Of a stretch of 47,982 nucleotides of DNA, positions 15,163 through 23,185 are shown one piece after another (position 1 is the first letter of the stretch; each line of letters begins with the position of its first letter). A program made the translations under genes and the position numbers. This DNA is from Candidatus Pacearchaeota archaeon (GTDB taxonomy: Archaea > Nanobdellota > Nanobdellia > Pacearchaeales > GW2011-AR1): positions 1-47,982 of the forward strand of contig VGKQ01000007.1 in NCBI GenBank assembly GCA_016866995.1. The letters run 5' to 3'. The notes beneath the pieces are model-generated. The model did no database searches, was not told the origin of the DNA, and worked only from the letters and a program-made list of their open reading frames with translations.

Positions 15163-16605
15163 TCACACTTTCACATCAGATTTAGTTCCAAGAGAACCTT
15201 CCTCAGCTTCCAAAATCGGAAGGATTTCATGATAATAAAAACATTCAGCCTGTTGTGGAGCTCTTCCTGTGAATTTTTTTACATCAAGTGCCTCTCTTAT
15301 TTCTCCAGCAGTCAATCCAACTCTTGTATCTTTTCCAAGCATCTCAAGAAGATGATTGGGCTGTCCTTCCACTTTTATTAATCTTGCTGCTTCATGAGAA
15401 TACTGCCTTATTATCTCATGAACTTCCTGCCTGTTTCTTCCTTTTTTAACAGCAGCCATTAAAATATTTTCAGTTGCCATGAATGGCATTTCTAACTCCA
15501 GATTTGCCTGGATAACAGCAGGAAAAACAGCCGGAGCTTCCATGACATTCATTGCAAGATTTAAAACCTCATCTGCTGCAATAAATGCCTGTGCAACATA
15601 ATCTCTTCTTGGAGCAGAATCATCTAAAGTTCTTTCAAGCCACTGAACAGAAGCAGTCATTCTTGCCTCAAGTTCTCGTGCAAACAATCCTCTTGCCAAG
15701 CCGCACATTCTCTCTAATCTCATAGGATTTCTCTTGTAAGCCATTGCAGAGCTTCCAACCTGTTCTTTTTCAAACGGCTCTTCAAATTCCTTCCTGTTCT
15801 GCAAAATTCTTGCATCACTTCCAAATTTATGCGCAGACTCCCCTATTCCTGCAAGTGCGGAAAGAATCATGCTGTCATATTTTCTTGGATATGTCTGCCC
15901 TGTAACCATAAAAACAGCATCTGAAAATCCCAAGTTTCTTAAAAATAATCTCTCAAGTCCGCATACTTTTTTTTCATCACCATTTGCAAGCTCAAGAAAA
16001 CTTGCCTGTGTTCCTGTTGCTCCCTTTAATCCTCTTAATCTAAAATTATCATATAATGCTTTTACATGATGATAATCTAAAACAAAATTCTGCGCCCACA
16101 TCGCAGCCCTCTTTCCAAGAGTTGTAGGCTGTGCTGCCTGAAAATGAGTAAATCCAAGACAGGCTAAATCTTTATATGTCACTATAAATTCCCCAAATAC
16201 ATCCAAAGTTCCTGCTAATTTTGATTTCACTAATCCAAGAGCCTCGTGCATCTGCATTAATTCTGCATTATCTGTAATATCACATGAAGTTGCCCCTGCG
16301 TGTATAATTCCTGCTGCACCAGGGCACTGCTGCCCGAAAGCATAAACATGAGCCATAACATCATGCCTGATTTCTCTTTCTTTTGCATCTGCAACATCAT
16401 AATTAATCTTATTAGCATACTGCTTTAATTGCGCAACTTGTTCTCTTGTAACTCCTGCCAATCCCAACTCGCATTCTGCTTCTGCAAGAGCAATCCAGCA
16501 TTTTCTCCATGCCTGAAACTTATAATCATCAGAAAAAATCGGGCTCATTGATTTCCCATATCTTCTTCCCAGCAAGCTTGAATATTTTGTTCTGTCTTCT
16601 GTCAT
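15163..16605 (-). CDS. purB: Adenylosuccinate lyase
   Basis: Releases fumarate from SAICAR and from adenylosuccinate. A 480-residue fumarase-superfamily protein. The signature loop is GSSAMAYKRNPMRLERM; GATSCDITDNAEL and TLGKRAAMWAQ are the other conserved regions, with the catalytic His candidate in FTHFQAAQPTT. It sits between purH and guaB with gaps of 22 nt and 1 nt. It serves both the pathway to IMP and the AMP branch. Confidence 0.94.
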   Translation of the reverse strand: MTEDRTKYSSLLGRRYGKSMSPIFSDDYKFQAWRKCWIALAEAECELGLAGVTREQVAQLKQYANKINYDVADAKEREIRHDVMAHVYAFGQQCPGAAGIIHAGATSCDITDNAELMQMHEALGLVKSKLAGTLDVFGEFIVTYKDLACLGFTHFQAAQPTTLGKRAAMWAQNFVLDYHHVKALYDNFRLRGLKGATGTQASFLELANGDEKKVCGLERLFLRNLGFSDAVFMVTGQTYPRKYDSMILSALAGIGESAHKFGSDARILQNRKEFEEPFEKEQVGSSAMAYKRNPMRLERMCGLARGLFARELEARMTASVQWLERTLDDSAPRRDYVAQAFIAADEVLNLAMNVMEAPAVFPAVIQANLELEMPFMATENILMAAVKKGRNRQEVHEIIRQYSHEAARLIKVEGQPNHLLEMLGKDTRVGLTAGEIREALDVKKFTGRAPQQAECFYYHEILPILEAEEGSLGTKSDVKV

Positions 16606-16627
16606 GTTAAATTAAATTTTAAATTAA

Positions 16628-17935
16628 TTACATAATTATATGTCCAAAGAATCTTCTTCCTGTAATTCCCTTTTCTCCTGCCTGATATCTTTTATATTGT
16701 TCAGGAGTCATTGTATAAACCATTTTAACTCTGTATCTTTCAGCAATCGGATTGATAACCTTGTCTCCAAGGCTTCCACCAGGCTGGACAACAACAGCAG
16801 GAATTAAATTACCATCATATTCAGGATTTAGATTATTTCTCTTTGGTATAAAAGTTACTTCCTGCTCGACTACACCAATTTTATCCTGATATTTCACTCC
16901 TCTGCTTGAGAATGAAGGATACACTCTGTCTAATCCTGCTGTTTCAACAAACCCGTCTAATTTAGGATAAAATGCATCTGAAAATGCAGTAAGCCTCAAT
17001 GGCTTTTCTATGCCAGTAAAATCATCTCTTGTAAATGGAGTATCAAACAAAACTCTTTCCCATATTTCTTTTGTATCTTCACTAAGTGCTGCATATGCAG
17101 AAACTTCAAGCATTCTTCTTGCTTTTTCAGCAGCAACTGTTCTTGCCCCGCACCCGTCTCCTAATCCTGCAATCGCGCCATTATGAACAAAAAAAACAAG
17201 ATTAGAAGCAAGATAAATTGCAGCATTTCCAGCAAAATTAATATCATCAATTAATCTTTTGCTAAGAGATTCTATTCTCGAGTCTCCTCTATTTCCTGTA
17301 ACTACAACAGCCTCTTTTCGCGCATCAAATCTTGGCTCTAGTGTTTGTTTTAAATAATGTCCGCCCACAACAGGCTGCAGATTATATCCCAAAACATTCA
17401 ATCCTGCTGGGGGAATTATTCCTGTCCTGACAAGAAATCTATTTTTATGTTTATCTTTAAGCTTGTCAACTGTTCCTTCTTCATAATCAGGAGCCATCAT
17501 TCCCTCAAAAAACATATCAGGCCTGTTAAAAAAAGCAGCAGTCTCTCGTGTTAAAGGAGTATTAAATCCCCAGACGCCTCCAAAAGGCGAGTTCAAATCC
17601 CCTGCAATTGCCTTGATAACTGCTTCTAATTGAGTTCTTCCATTTGCAATTACTACAGGGCGCGTATGTTTTGCAGCAACAGCAATATGTGGAGTTTCAG
17701 ATTCTCTGTATACATCTCCCAATCCGACGCTTGTCCTGAGGCAGGCGCTCATGTCTCCAATATTTGTCCATCCAGGAACTCTTGCTCTTGCTCCTAAATC
17801 TTTTTCAGGTGAAAAAACATCAACTCCCAAGGGTTTGCCTAACTCATCAACTGCCTGAAGAAGTTCTGCCCTAAGATGGCTGTTTTCCCCTCCCTTTAAG
17901 TCAATAACTTTTTTTAAATTAAGTTTTATGTCCAT
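16628..17935 (-). CDS. purH: AICAR transformylase, PurH-type without cyclohydrolase domain
   Basis: Formylates AICAR to FAICAR. The 435-residue protein corresponds to the transformylase part of PurH. AAKHTRPVVIAN resembles the KHxNPCG motif, DLNSPFGGVWGFN the SAFGG motif, and LASNLVFFVHNGAIAGLGDGCGART the GxGxGQxxR region. FSDAFYPKLDG and VVQPGGSLGDKVI complete the fold. The N-terminal IMP cyclohydrolase domain of bifunctional PurH is absent. That job can be done by the PurO gene just upstream. Confidence 0.88.
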   Translation of the reverse strand: MDIKLNLKKVIDLKGGENSHLRAELLQAVDELGKPLGVDVFSPEKDLGARARVPGWTNIGDMSACLRTSVGLGDVYRESETPHIAVAAKHTRPVVIANGRTQLEAVIKAIAGDLNSPFGGVWGFNTPLTRETAAFFNRPDMFFEGMMAPDYEEGTVDKLKDKHKNRFLVRTGIIPPAGLNVLGYNLQPVVGGHYLKQTLEPRFDARKEAVVVTGNRGDSRIESLSKRLIDDINFAGNAAIYLASNLVFFVHNGAIAGLGDGCGARTVAAEKARRMLEVSAYAALSEDTKEIWERVLFDTPFTRDDFTGIEKPLRLTAFSDAFYPKLDGFVETAGLDRVYPSFSSRGVKYQDKIGVVEQEVTFIPKRNNLNPEYDGNLIPAVVVQPGGSLGDKVINPIAERYRVKMVYTMTPEQYKRYQAGEKGITGRRFFGHIIM

Positions 17936-17957
17936 TTTCTTATTATTTTTTGATTAT

Positions 17958-18815
17958 TTATCTAACAGGCTTTTCATGATAATTTTTTGTTGCCCTGTCA
18001 ATTACTGCCCTTGGAAATCTTCTTAATTGTATAGCACTTACTCCCACTCTAAAATCTTTTTCAGGACTGATAATTCCCTCACCCGGCTGCTTTGGTCCGA
18101 GAACATTGTAAATATCATCAACAGCTAATTGAGCACTATTAAATGTCCAGAGCTCAACATCCAGAGGCTCGCCTGTAAAACACGGAATAATCTGTCCATC
18201 AGGAACATTTTGCCCAGTATAAGTTGAAACATATTTTGCCCTTCCCTGAACAAGAGGAAATTCAAAATAATTTCGCTGAGGTAAATCATTGTTATTCTTG
18301 ACTATTGAAATAGCAGCTTTGTTTAGTGAAAGCACGCCTGAAATTCTTGGTGTAAAATTAGGAGCATCTGGTTCAAAGCTTGTTAAATCAATATACTCTC
18401 CAGTAAATTTTCCGTCCTTCATAGCCCTAACCCAAACAGGATTGGCATGAGCATCCATTAAAGCAGCAACAGGATGTTTCTCATAAGCTTCCCTGCCTCT
18501 TTTATCTGCTCCTTTAATTGTTTCTGCAATAATATCTGTCTGCGCTCCATTGCTCACAATAAAAAAATCTCCAGCCAATTGCATTGCATTATAAATCAGC
18601 AATTCAGGTGTTCCTTTTTTAATTGCTTCAGGATCAATGCAGGAAGTTCTAACTCTATCTTCACTTTCCCACTCATCCTCAAGCCTTCTCGCCCTGCTCG
18701 GCGGGCTTCTTCCTGTGACAAAATACGCAACAAAATCTTTTCCATCTAAAGTTCTTCCTATTAAAATTCCCCTTCCGGGATATTCCTGTTTTGCAATAAA
18801 TTCTAATCCAGTCAT
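17958..18815 (-). CDS. purO: IMP cyclohydrolase, PurO type
   Basis: Closes FAICAR to IMP, the last step of IMP synthesis. The N-terminus GRGILIGRTLDGKDFVAYFVTGRSPPSRARRL is the hallmark of the archaeal PurO family (YxGRxIxxGR...YFVTGRSxxSR). The N-terminal nucleophile-type fold fits its length, though 285 residues is longer than the typical 200. It overlaps the purC-like gene by 4 nt. Together with the transformylase-only PurH it replaces bifunctional PurH. Confidence 0.88.
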   Translation of the reverse strand: MTGLEFIAKQEYPGRGILIGRTLDGKDFVAYFVTGRSPPSRARRLEDEWESEDRVRTSCIDPEAIKKGTPELLIYNAMQLAGDFFIVSNGAQTDIIAETIKGADKRGREAYEKHPVAALMDAHANPVWVRAMKDGKFTGEYIDLTSFEPDAPNFTPRISGVLSLNKAAISIVKNNNDLPQRNYFEFPLVQGRAKYVSTYTGQNVPDGQIIPCFTGEPLDVELWTFNSAQLAVDDIYNVLGPKQPGEGIISPEKDFRVGVSAIQLRRFPRAVIDRATKNYHEKPVR

Positions 18816-20095
18816 GCTGCTTCCTCCTCAACCTTGCTTGCATACGGCAAAAATTCACGAGTCCATGTTTCAAGAGGTTTTGCATCAAAAACCCTTTTCC
18901 CAAGAGTTCTGTTTGCAACTTCTCCAATTGCATGCCCCATTAATTCACACGAATGTTCAGATACTGCTCTCAAATCAATTCTTCTATTTCTTAAAGCAGT
19001 TGGGACATAATCCCTCCATTTATTAGCATCACCATCACTTGCAGCCATTTCTTTTGCCTCTGAAATTGCAGCATAAACACCTGCCTGCCTAAAAACAGCT
19101 CTTTGAATTTCCTTGTTTGAAGGAATTGCCCATTTAACCCCCTCAATTTCTGTTTCAATCATTAATCTATTTTCATCAACAGTGCAGCAAAAATCAGTTA
19201 CAACAGGCATTCCATGATAAGCAACACACTCTGCCTTCCCGTCAATATTCAAAATTCCTCTTTCTCCACAGAATGCAATCTGGGCGCGTGCAAGTGCAGG
19301 AAACATTTTTTCAGCCCACTCTTGATAGCCTTTTACAGACAATCCAGATAATTTCTGAGCTTCTGTTTTATCTATTCTCCTGTCTCCCCCTGCTTCAAAT
19401 TTTGTTGTAGTATCATAAACAATATCAGAAAGAACATGTCCTGGATTTGGAATATTTTTCAAGCCAGATTTTTTTAGTAATTTTTCAAGTTCAGGAAATT
19501 TTCCAATTCCTTGTTGCTGAACTAATCTTCTGATTTCATCTAAAGCTTGAACAGTGTCATCATAAGTAGCAAGAGTCTCGTATCTTGCTTTCATTCCAAC
19601 TGCATCAAAAATTTTCTCAAATGTCGAAGAGCCAAGAGGAAACCCATGCCTGAAAATAGACTCAATATCTGCAACACCGCACCGCAATTCTCTTTTTTGA
19701 AGAGCAGTTCTATAATCTTTCAATTCTCCATCACAAAAAGTTTCTGGAACATGGGCAAGCCTCATGACAATAATATTGCTTGTCTCCCCTCTCTCTAAAA
19801 GTGTTTTTGTATCAGTCACTTTTCCATTCTTATCCATAACTCCCTCATAACATGTACGAATCCAAGAACTATATGCAAGCCATTCAAAAAAAGCAGCAGT
19901 TGACATTGTCAAAGCCTCTGCCTTATCCTTAATATTTGCATCTGGAATTAAATGTTTCAAGTCACCAACTGAAAATCTTCCTGAAACTCTCCATGCTCCA
20001 ATTCCAAAATCAGTTGCAGTTGGGGGAACATATAGCCTGCCTGCTAATGAGTCATCTCTTATTAAGTCTTTCACACTTCCCATGTTATTCTGCAT
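18812..20095 (-). CDS. Divergent PurC-like protein (SAICAR synthetase candidate)
   Basis: A 427-residue protein in the slot where the operon needs a SAICAR synthetase. Weak resemblance to PurC: SNIIVMRLAHVPETFCDGELKDYRTALQKREL, then FPLGSSTFEKIF, and near residue 300 VVTDFCCTVDENRLMIE, comparable to the LxDExxTPDxxR motif. It is nearly twice the usual 240 residues. No ATP-grasp-like N-terminal KxK signature is obvious. It lies 36 nt after purE and overlaps purO by 4 nt. The assignment leans on context. Confidence 0.5.
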   Translation of the reverse strand: MQNNMGSVKDLIRDDSLAGRLYVPPTATDFGIGAWRVSGRFSVGDLKHLIPDANIKDKAEALTMSTAAFFEWLAYSSWIRTCYEGVMDKNGKVTDTKTLLERGETSNIIVMRLAHVPETFCDGELKDYRTALQKRELRCGVADIESIFRHGFPLGSSTFEKIFDAVGMKARYETLATYDDTVQALDEIRRLVQQQGIGKFPELEKLLKKSGLKNIPNPGHVLSDIVYDTTTKFEAGGDRRIDKTEAQKLSGLSVKGYQEWAEKMFPALARAQIAFCGERGILNIDGKAECVAYHGMPVVTDFCCTVDENRLMIETEIEGVKWAIPSNKEIQRAVFRQAGVYAAISEAKEMAASDGDANKWRDYVPTALRNRRIDLRAVSEHSCELMGHAIGEVANRTLGKRVFDAKPLETWTREFLPYASKVEEEAA

Positions 20096-20131
20096 CTCCT
20101 TTTATTATTTTTAGAAAATATTTTTCCCATG

Positions 20132-20986
20132 TTATCTAATTACCTCTCCATTTTTTACAATTAATCCAGAATGAGCTGTTAAATCTGTTTGTTTTCTCTG
20201 TCTCTTTTCTTCAAATTTTAACAATGCACCAAGATTATTAGTCAATAAAGCAGCCATATAAACAGCATTCAAATATCCTTGTGAAGAAACAATTCCTGTT
20301 GCCCAAGTGTCATTTAAACAACCTAAATAGTCTTCTGGATTTTCATGAACAGGCGAACAACTCACCCCAACCTGTACTCCTCTTCCTCCTCTTAAAATTC
20401 TATCATAACGACTCAAGTCAGAATAATCAAAAGGAACTATAACAACCCCATGATAAAATTCTCCTGCATCTAAGTCAATAAATTCAATTCCAAAATCTCT
20501 AAGATGTTTTGCAATCTGTTCAAGCCCTTTTGTTAAACAATCATTTCTTCTAAAAGGTTGTTTTAATGCAACTCCTTTCAATCCATTAAAAAATCTCGAT
20601 GCGATATTGCACGCAGCATATGTATTATCAACACCAACACATAAAACAGGATTCATAGGAGGCTTTTCAGCAGTTGACAATAAAGCAGTCAATCCACAAG
20701 AACTTGAATCACTGATTGGAACTCCAATATGAATAGTGTGAGGATTTCTTTTTGATTTAATCGAGCCAGTTAAAACATTGCTCAACCCTGCGCCACTTAT
20801 TACAACAGGATGTCTTTCATCTTCTAATTGTCTTGCTATACCTTCAACTTTATCAGGGGTATTATCAGCAGAAGCATAGTAAATTCGAACTTCCAAACCA
20901 GCATGCTCTCTTGTAAATTCTAGAATTCCAGGAAGAATTTTTGCTTCATCGCTTGGTGAGCCAAAAACGGCATGAATTATCTGCAT
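20132..20986 (-). CDS. purE: PurE-like AIR carboxylase, divergent and extended
   Basis: The N-terminal 160 residues follow PurE: AVFGSPSDEAKILPGI, then ASADNTPDKVEGIA, VVISGAGLSNVLTGSI, IGVPISDSSSCGLTALLSTAEKPP and VDNTYAACNIASRF. The classic SAHRTP motif is SADNTP here, so the catalytic His and Arg are replaced. About 110 extra C-terminal residues follow (usual PurE is about 160). It heads the purine operon. PurE function is likely from context, but with altered chemistry or substrate. Confidence 0.75.
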   Translation of the reverse strand: MQIIHAVFGSPSDEAKILPGILEFTREHAGLEVRIYYASADNTPDKVEGIARQLEDERHPVVISGAGLSNVLTGSIKSKRNPHTIHIGVPISDSSSCGLTALLSTAEKPPMNPVLCVGVDNTYAACNIASRFFNGLKGVALKQPFRRNDCLTKGLEQIAKHLRDFGIEFIDLDAGEFYHGVVIVPFDYSDLSRYDRILRGGRGVQVGVSCSPVHENPEDYLGCLNDTWATGIVSSQGYLNAVYMAALLTNNLGALLKFEEKRQRKQTDLTAHSGLIVKNGEVIR

Positions 20987-21220
20987 AATTTTTTATGAAC
21001 TTGGGTATATTTAAGCATTTATATTCTTCAAATTACATAATTTTTCATCTGTTTCAAGTAATAAAAATTCTGAAATTTTTATTAATATTATAGTAATATA
21101 AATCAGCTAAAATTTGATAATACGGTTAAATCACGTAAAAAATATAAATAACATAAAAAAAATCTAACAGCTTTAATAATAATATTGTTTATAGAAGTTA
21201 ATTGTCACATTAATTATAAA
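20987..21220. other. AT-rich intergenic stretch upstream of the purine operon
   Basis: About 230 bp of AT-rich sequence holding the presumed purE promoter region. The ATTTAAG-type motif at 21009-21016 lies just before the gene. No reading frame or clear hairpin is seen. Confidence 0.5.
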
Positions 21221-21436
21221 TTATCCAGCAGAAGAACTCTCATTAGGAAGCCAGCTCATCTTGATAATATATCCAGCCAGATTTCTTGAATTGTCAAAAA
21301 TATGAGAGAGCCATAAAGAGTATAATCCTGCAAATTTTGAAAAGTTCCCGCTGTCAGATAATTTCAGATTATTCTCAGAAATTATAAAAAAAGCCCCTAC
21401 AAGAAAAAACATAACTATAATTATTATTGTTTTCAT
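21221..21436 (-). CDS. Small membrane protein, paralogue of 21732-22031
   Basis: A 71-residue protein with one N-terminal hydrophobic segment (IIIIVMFFLVGAFFII). Its second half, FAGLYSLWLSHIFDNSRNLAGYIIKMSWLPN, aligns well with the C-terminal half of the next minus-strand gene. No family name is known to me. Confidence 0.6.
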   Translation of the reverse strand: MKTIIIIVMFFLVGAFFIISENNLKLSDSGNFSKFAGLYSLWLSHIFDNSRNLAGYIIKMSWLPNESSSAG

Positions 21437-21731
21437 TTTTATTTAATTATCCTTTCAAAATTATCTGTTGCATTTATTTAATATTGTTAATTAATTTGTT
21501 TATATTATTGTGAGTATATTACCCCTCATTTATTACTGCCTTATTTATTAAATTTTAATTAACTCACGACTTTTAATTTAATTATCTCTCCTTAATCTTT
21601 TATGATAAGCTAATTTGAGTTTTTGTTTATTATTATGATTATATTTTTTAACCTTTATTTCCCAAATTAATTAAGTTATAATAAGCTAATTCAGTTATTT
21701 GTTTTTAATCTATTTGAAGTTAATTTATTAA
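21437..21731. other. AT-rich spacer between paralogous genes
   Basis: About 295 bp, very AT-rich, with repeated TTAATTA and ATAAGCTAATT motifs. I see no gene and no strong hairpin. Confidence 0.5.
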
Positions 21732-22031
21732 TTATTTTCCAGTTGAATTTCCAACCCAGTCCATTTTTATAGCATTTCCGGCTAAATCCTTGACATTCCC
21801 GCCAATATGGACAAGCCAGGAAAAATAAAGTTTTCCTGCTTTTATCCACCCGTCAAAACTCTTGAAATCAATATTCGCTCCGGAAAATATCTGTGATGCA
21901 GAAATATACAAGAAAAGAAGCAAAAATACAATAATAATTGCATAAGATTTGTGCTTGATATGCCTCGCTTTTGCCAAAAACAGAAGCAGGACTAAAAGCA
22001 ATGCAATAATTATCCAGCTTATTCCGAACAT
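21732..22031 (-). CDS. Small membrane protein, two hydrophobic segments
   Basis: A 99-residue protein with two transmembrane segments (about residues 4-20 and 30-48). A conserved tail, GKLYFSWLVHIGGNVKDLAGNAIKMDWVGN, is shared with the 71-residue protein at 21221-21436. The tail is predicted to lie outside the membrane. Function unknown. Confidence 0.62.
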   Translation of the reverse strand: MFGISWIIIALLLVLLLFLAKARHIKHKSYAIIIVFLLLFLYISASQIFSGANIDFKSFDGWIKAGKLYFSWLVHIGGNVKDLAGNAIKMDWVGNSTGK

Positions 22032-22099
22032 TTTTGTCTCCTTTTACTTCTAAATAAAAAGAACAAAGTATATAAATGTTTTTTCCCAAGTTTAATTAT

Positions 22100-22239
22100 A
22101 GCCCTGTAGTCTAGCGGTCAAGGATGCTGGCCTCTGGCGAGCGATTTCGCGAGACAAAACCCTAACTCGTATAACGAGCGAGGTCGCGAGTAGCTTCTGG
22201 AGCAAGCCGGCGACCCAGGTTCGAATCCTGGCGGGGCTA
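22100..22239 (+). tRNA. tRNA-Gln (CTG) with 67-nt intron
   Basis: The acceptor is AGCCCTG/CGGGGCT (one G-U) with discriminator A. The anticodon stem is CTGGC/GCCGG, the loop CTCTGG plus A, and the T-arm CCAGG-TTCGAAT-CCTGG. The intron (22138-22204) sits after position 37 and contains its own hairpins, for example CTCG-tataa-CGAG. An alternative split would give a Glu CTC anticodon, but the A-T first pair and the CTCTGGA loop favour Gln. Its last 25 nt recur 199 bp downstream. Confidence 0.82.
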
Positions 22240-22440
22240 TTTTCTTTGTATTAAAGATACAAATAAATTCTTCAGAATTTTGATTCGAACTGGTGGAGTG
22301 AATTCATCAGAAGAGAACCGAAGGTTTTGGCGGACAATTTCATTTCAGTATCTTAATTTTAAATTAGAAATGAAGTTGTTCGGAGCTGGAATAACTAGAA
22401 CCCGCTGGAGGTTCTAGGTTCGAATCCTGGCGGGGCTATT
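22217..22440 (+). repeat. 25-bp direct repeat of the tRNA-Gln 3' end, with structured spacer
   Basis: AGGTTCGAATCCTGGC followed by GGGGCTATT occurs at 22217-22241 (the tRNA end) and again, identically, at 22416-22440. The spacer holds a 16-bp imperfect stem (22331-22346 with 22367-22382) and the perfect hairpin CTAGAACC/GGTTCTAG just before the second copy. Duplication of a tRNA 3' end is typical of integration sites. A tRNA-derived ncRNA is the other option. Confidence 0.7.
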
Positions 22441-22507
22441 AGTAAAATAAAGTTTATAAATTTCTTATTTTAATTAAATTTATAAACTTGAAAATATTGG
22501 TAAAAAT

Positions 22508-22756
22508 ATGGCAGAAAAAGAAATTGGAGTTATAACAAACTTCTTTGAGCACGTGAATGCAGCAGCAATAAAGCTTTCAGGAGCCTTGAAAATAGGAGAC
22601 AAGATAAAAATTAAGGGCGGGGAGACAGAATTTGAGCAGGTAGTTGACAGCATGCAGATAAACCGCGTTCCTGTAAAAGCAGCAAAGAAAGGCGATGAAA
22701 TTGGAGTGCTTGTAAAAGAGAAAGTCAGGAAAGAATACAAAGTTTTCAAAGTCTGA
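22508..22756 (+). CDS. EF-Tu domain-2-like beta-barrel protein
   Basis: An 82-residue protein that looks like a free-standing translation-factor domain 2. It contains IGVITNFFEHVNAAAIKLSGALKIGDKIKIKG, then a QVVDSMQINRVPVKAAKKGDEIGVLVKEKV strand series, the pattern in which EF-Tu/IF2 barrels bind aminoacyl ends. Such short proteins are common in archaea and of unknown role. It starts 9-10 nt after a weak purine stretch. Confidence 0.72.
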   Translation: MAEKEIGVITNFFEHVNAAAIKLSGALKIGDKIKIKGGETEFEQVVDSMQINRVPVKAAKKGDEIGVLVKEKVRKEYKVFKV

Positions 22757-22918
22757 TAATAAATTTCGGCAATAGAAGAATGTTTGCTATTTGCAACAAT
22801 ATAGTATCTACGCAACCGGCAGGAAAGTCCTTATTTTTTATATTTAATTAAATTTTAGATAGATACTAGAATATTAATTAGTTTTATAAATATGCTTTCT
22901 TATTAAATAATAAAATCT

Positions 22919-23027
22919 GCCCCTGTAGTCTAGTAGCCAAGGACACGAGCCTCTCGATAAACCTTTTTAAAAAAGGTTTCAAAAGAAGAGAACGCTTGTA
23001 ACCCGGGTGCGAATCCCGGTGGGGGCA
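22919..23027 (+). tRNA. tRNA-Glu (CTC) with 36-nt intron
   Basis: The acceptor is GCCCCTG/TGGGGGC (two wobble pairs) with discriminator A. The D-stem is GTCT/GGAC, the anticodon stem CGAGC/GCTTG with loop CTCTCG plus C, and the T-arm CCGGG-TGCGAAT-CCCGG. The intron (22957-22992) follows position 37 and contains the hairpin AACCTTTTT/AAAAAGGTT. The anticodon is CTC. Confidence 0.85.
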
Positions 23028-23091
23028 TAAGAGCATTATGGTATAGTTGGGGGTTTTTGGCAAGTTTTTATAAATCAGGCATAAAACTTTT

Positions 23092-23157
23092 TGCGTTCCC
23101 ACCAGACATTTGTCCTACCCTAAAATAGCTTGTGGAACGCATTATAAACTAAAATCA
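23092..23157 (-). mobile_element. Relic of an IS481-type element end
   Basis: This stretch closely matches the terminus of the intact element at 31721. It shares TGCGTTCCC, GACATTTGTC and CCTAAAATAGCTT, and GGAACGCA. Read on the minus strand it encodes the last residues of that transposase (NAFHKLF, then stop). The rest of the element is gone. Confidence 0.75.
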
Positions 23158-23185
23158 AAAGGATTATAAAGCCTGTTTTCCCACT

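Noticed and set aside
22131-22205. Reading the 22100 tRNA as tRNA-Glu(CTC)
   Set aside because: This would place the intron after position 35; the A-T first pair and the CTCTGGA loop fit tRNA-Gln with the usual intron site.
22815-22830. AGGAAAGTCC resembling a conserved RNase P RNA segment
   Set aside because: The other universally conserved RNase P regions are missing nearby, and the surrounding 150 bp is AT-rich without the needed helices.
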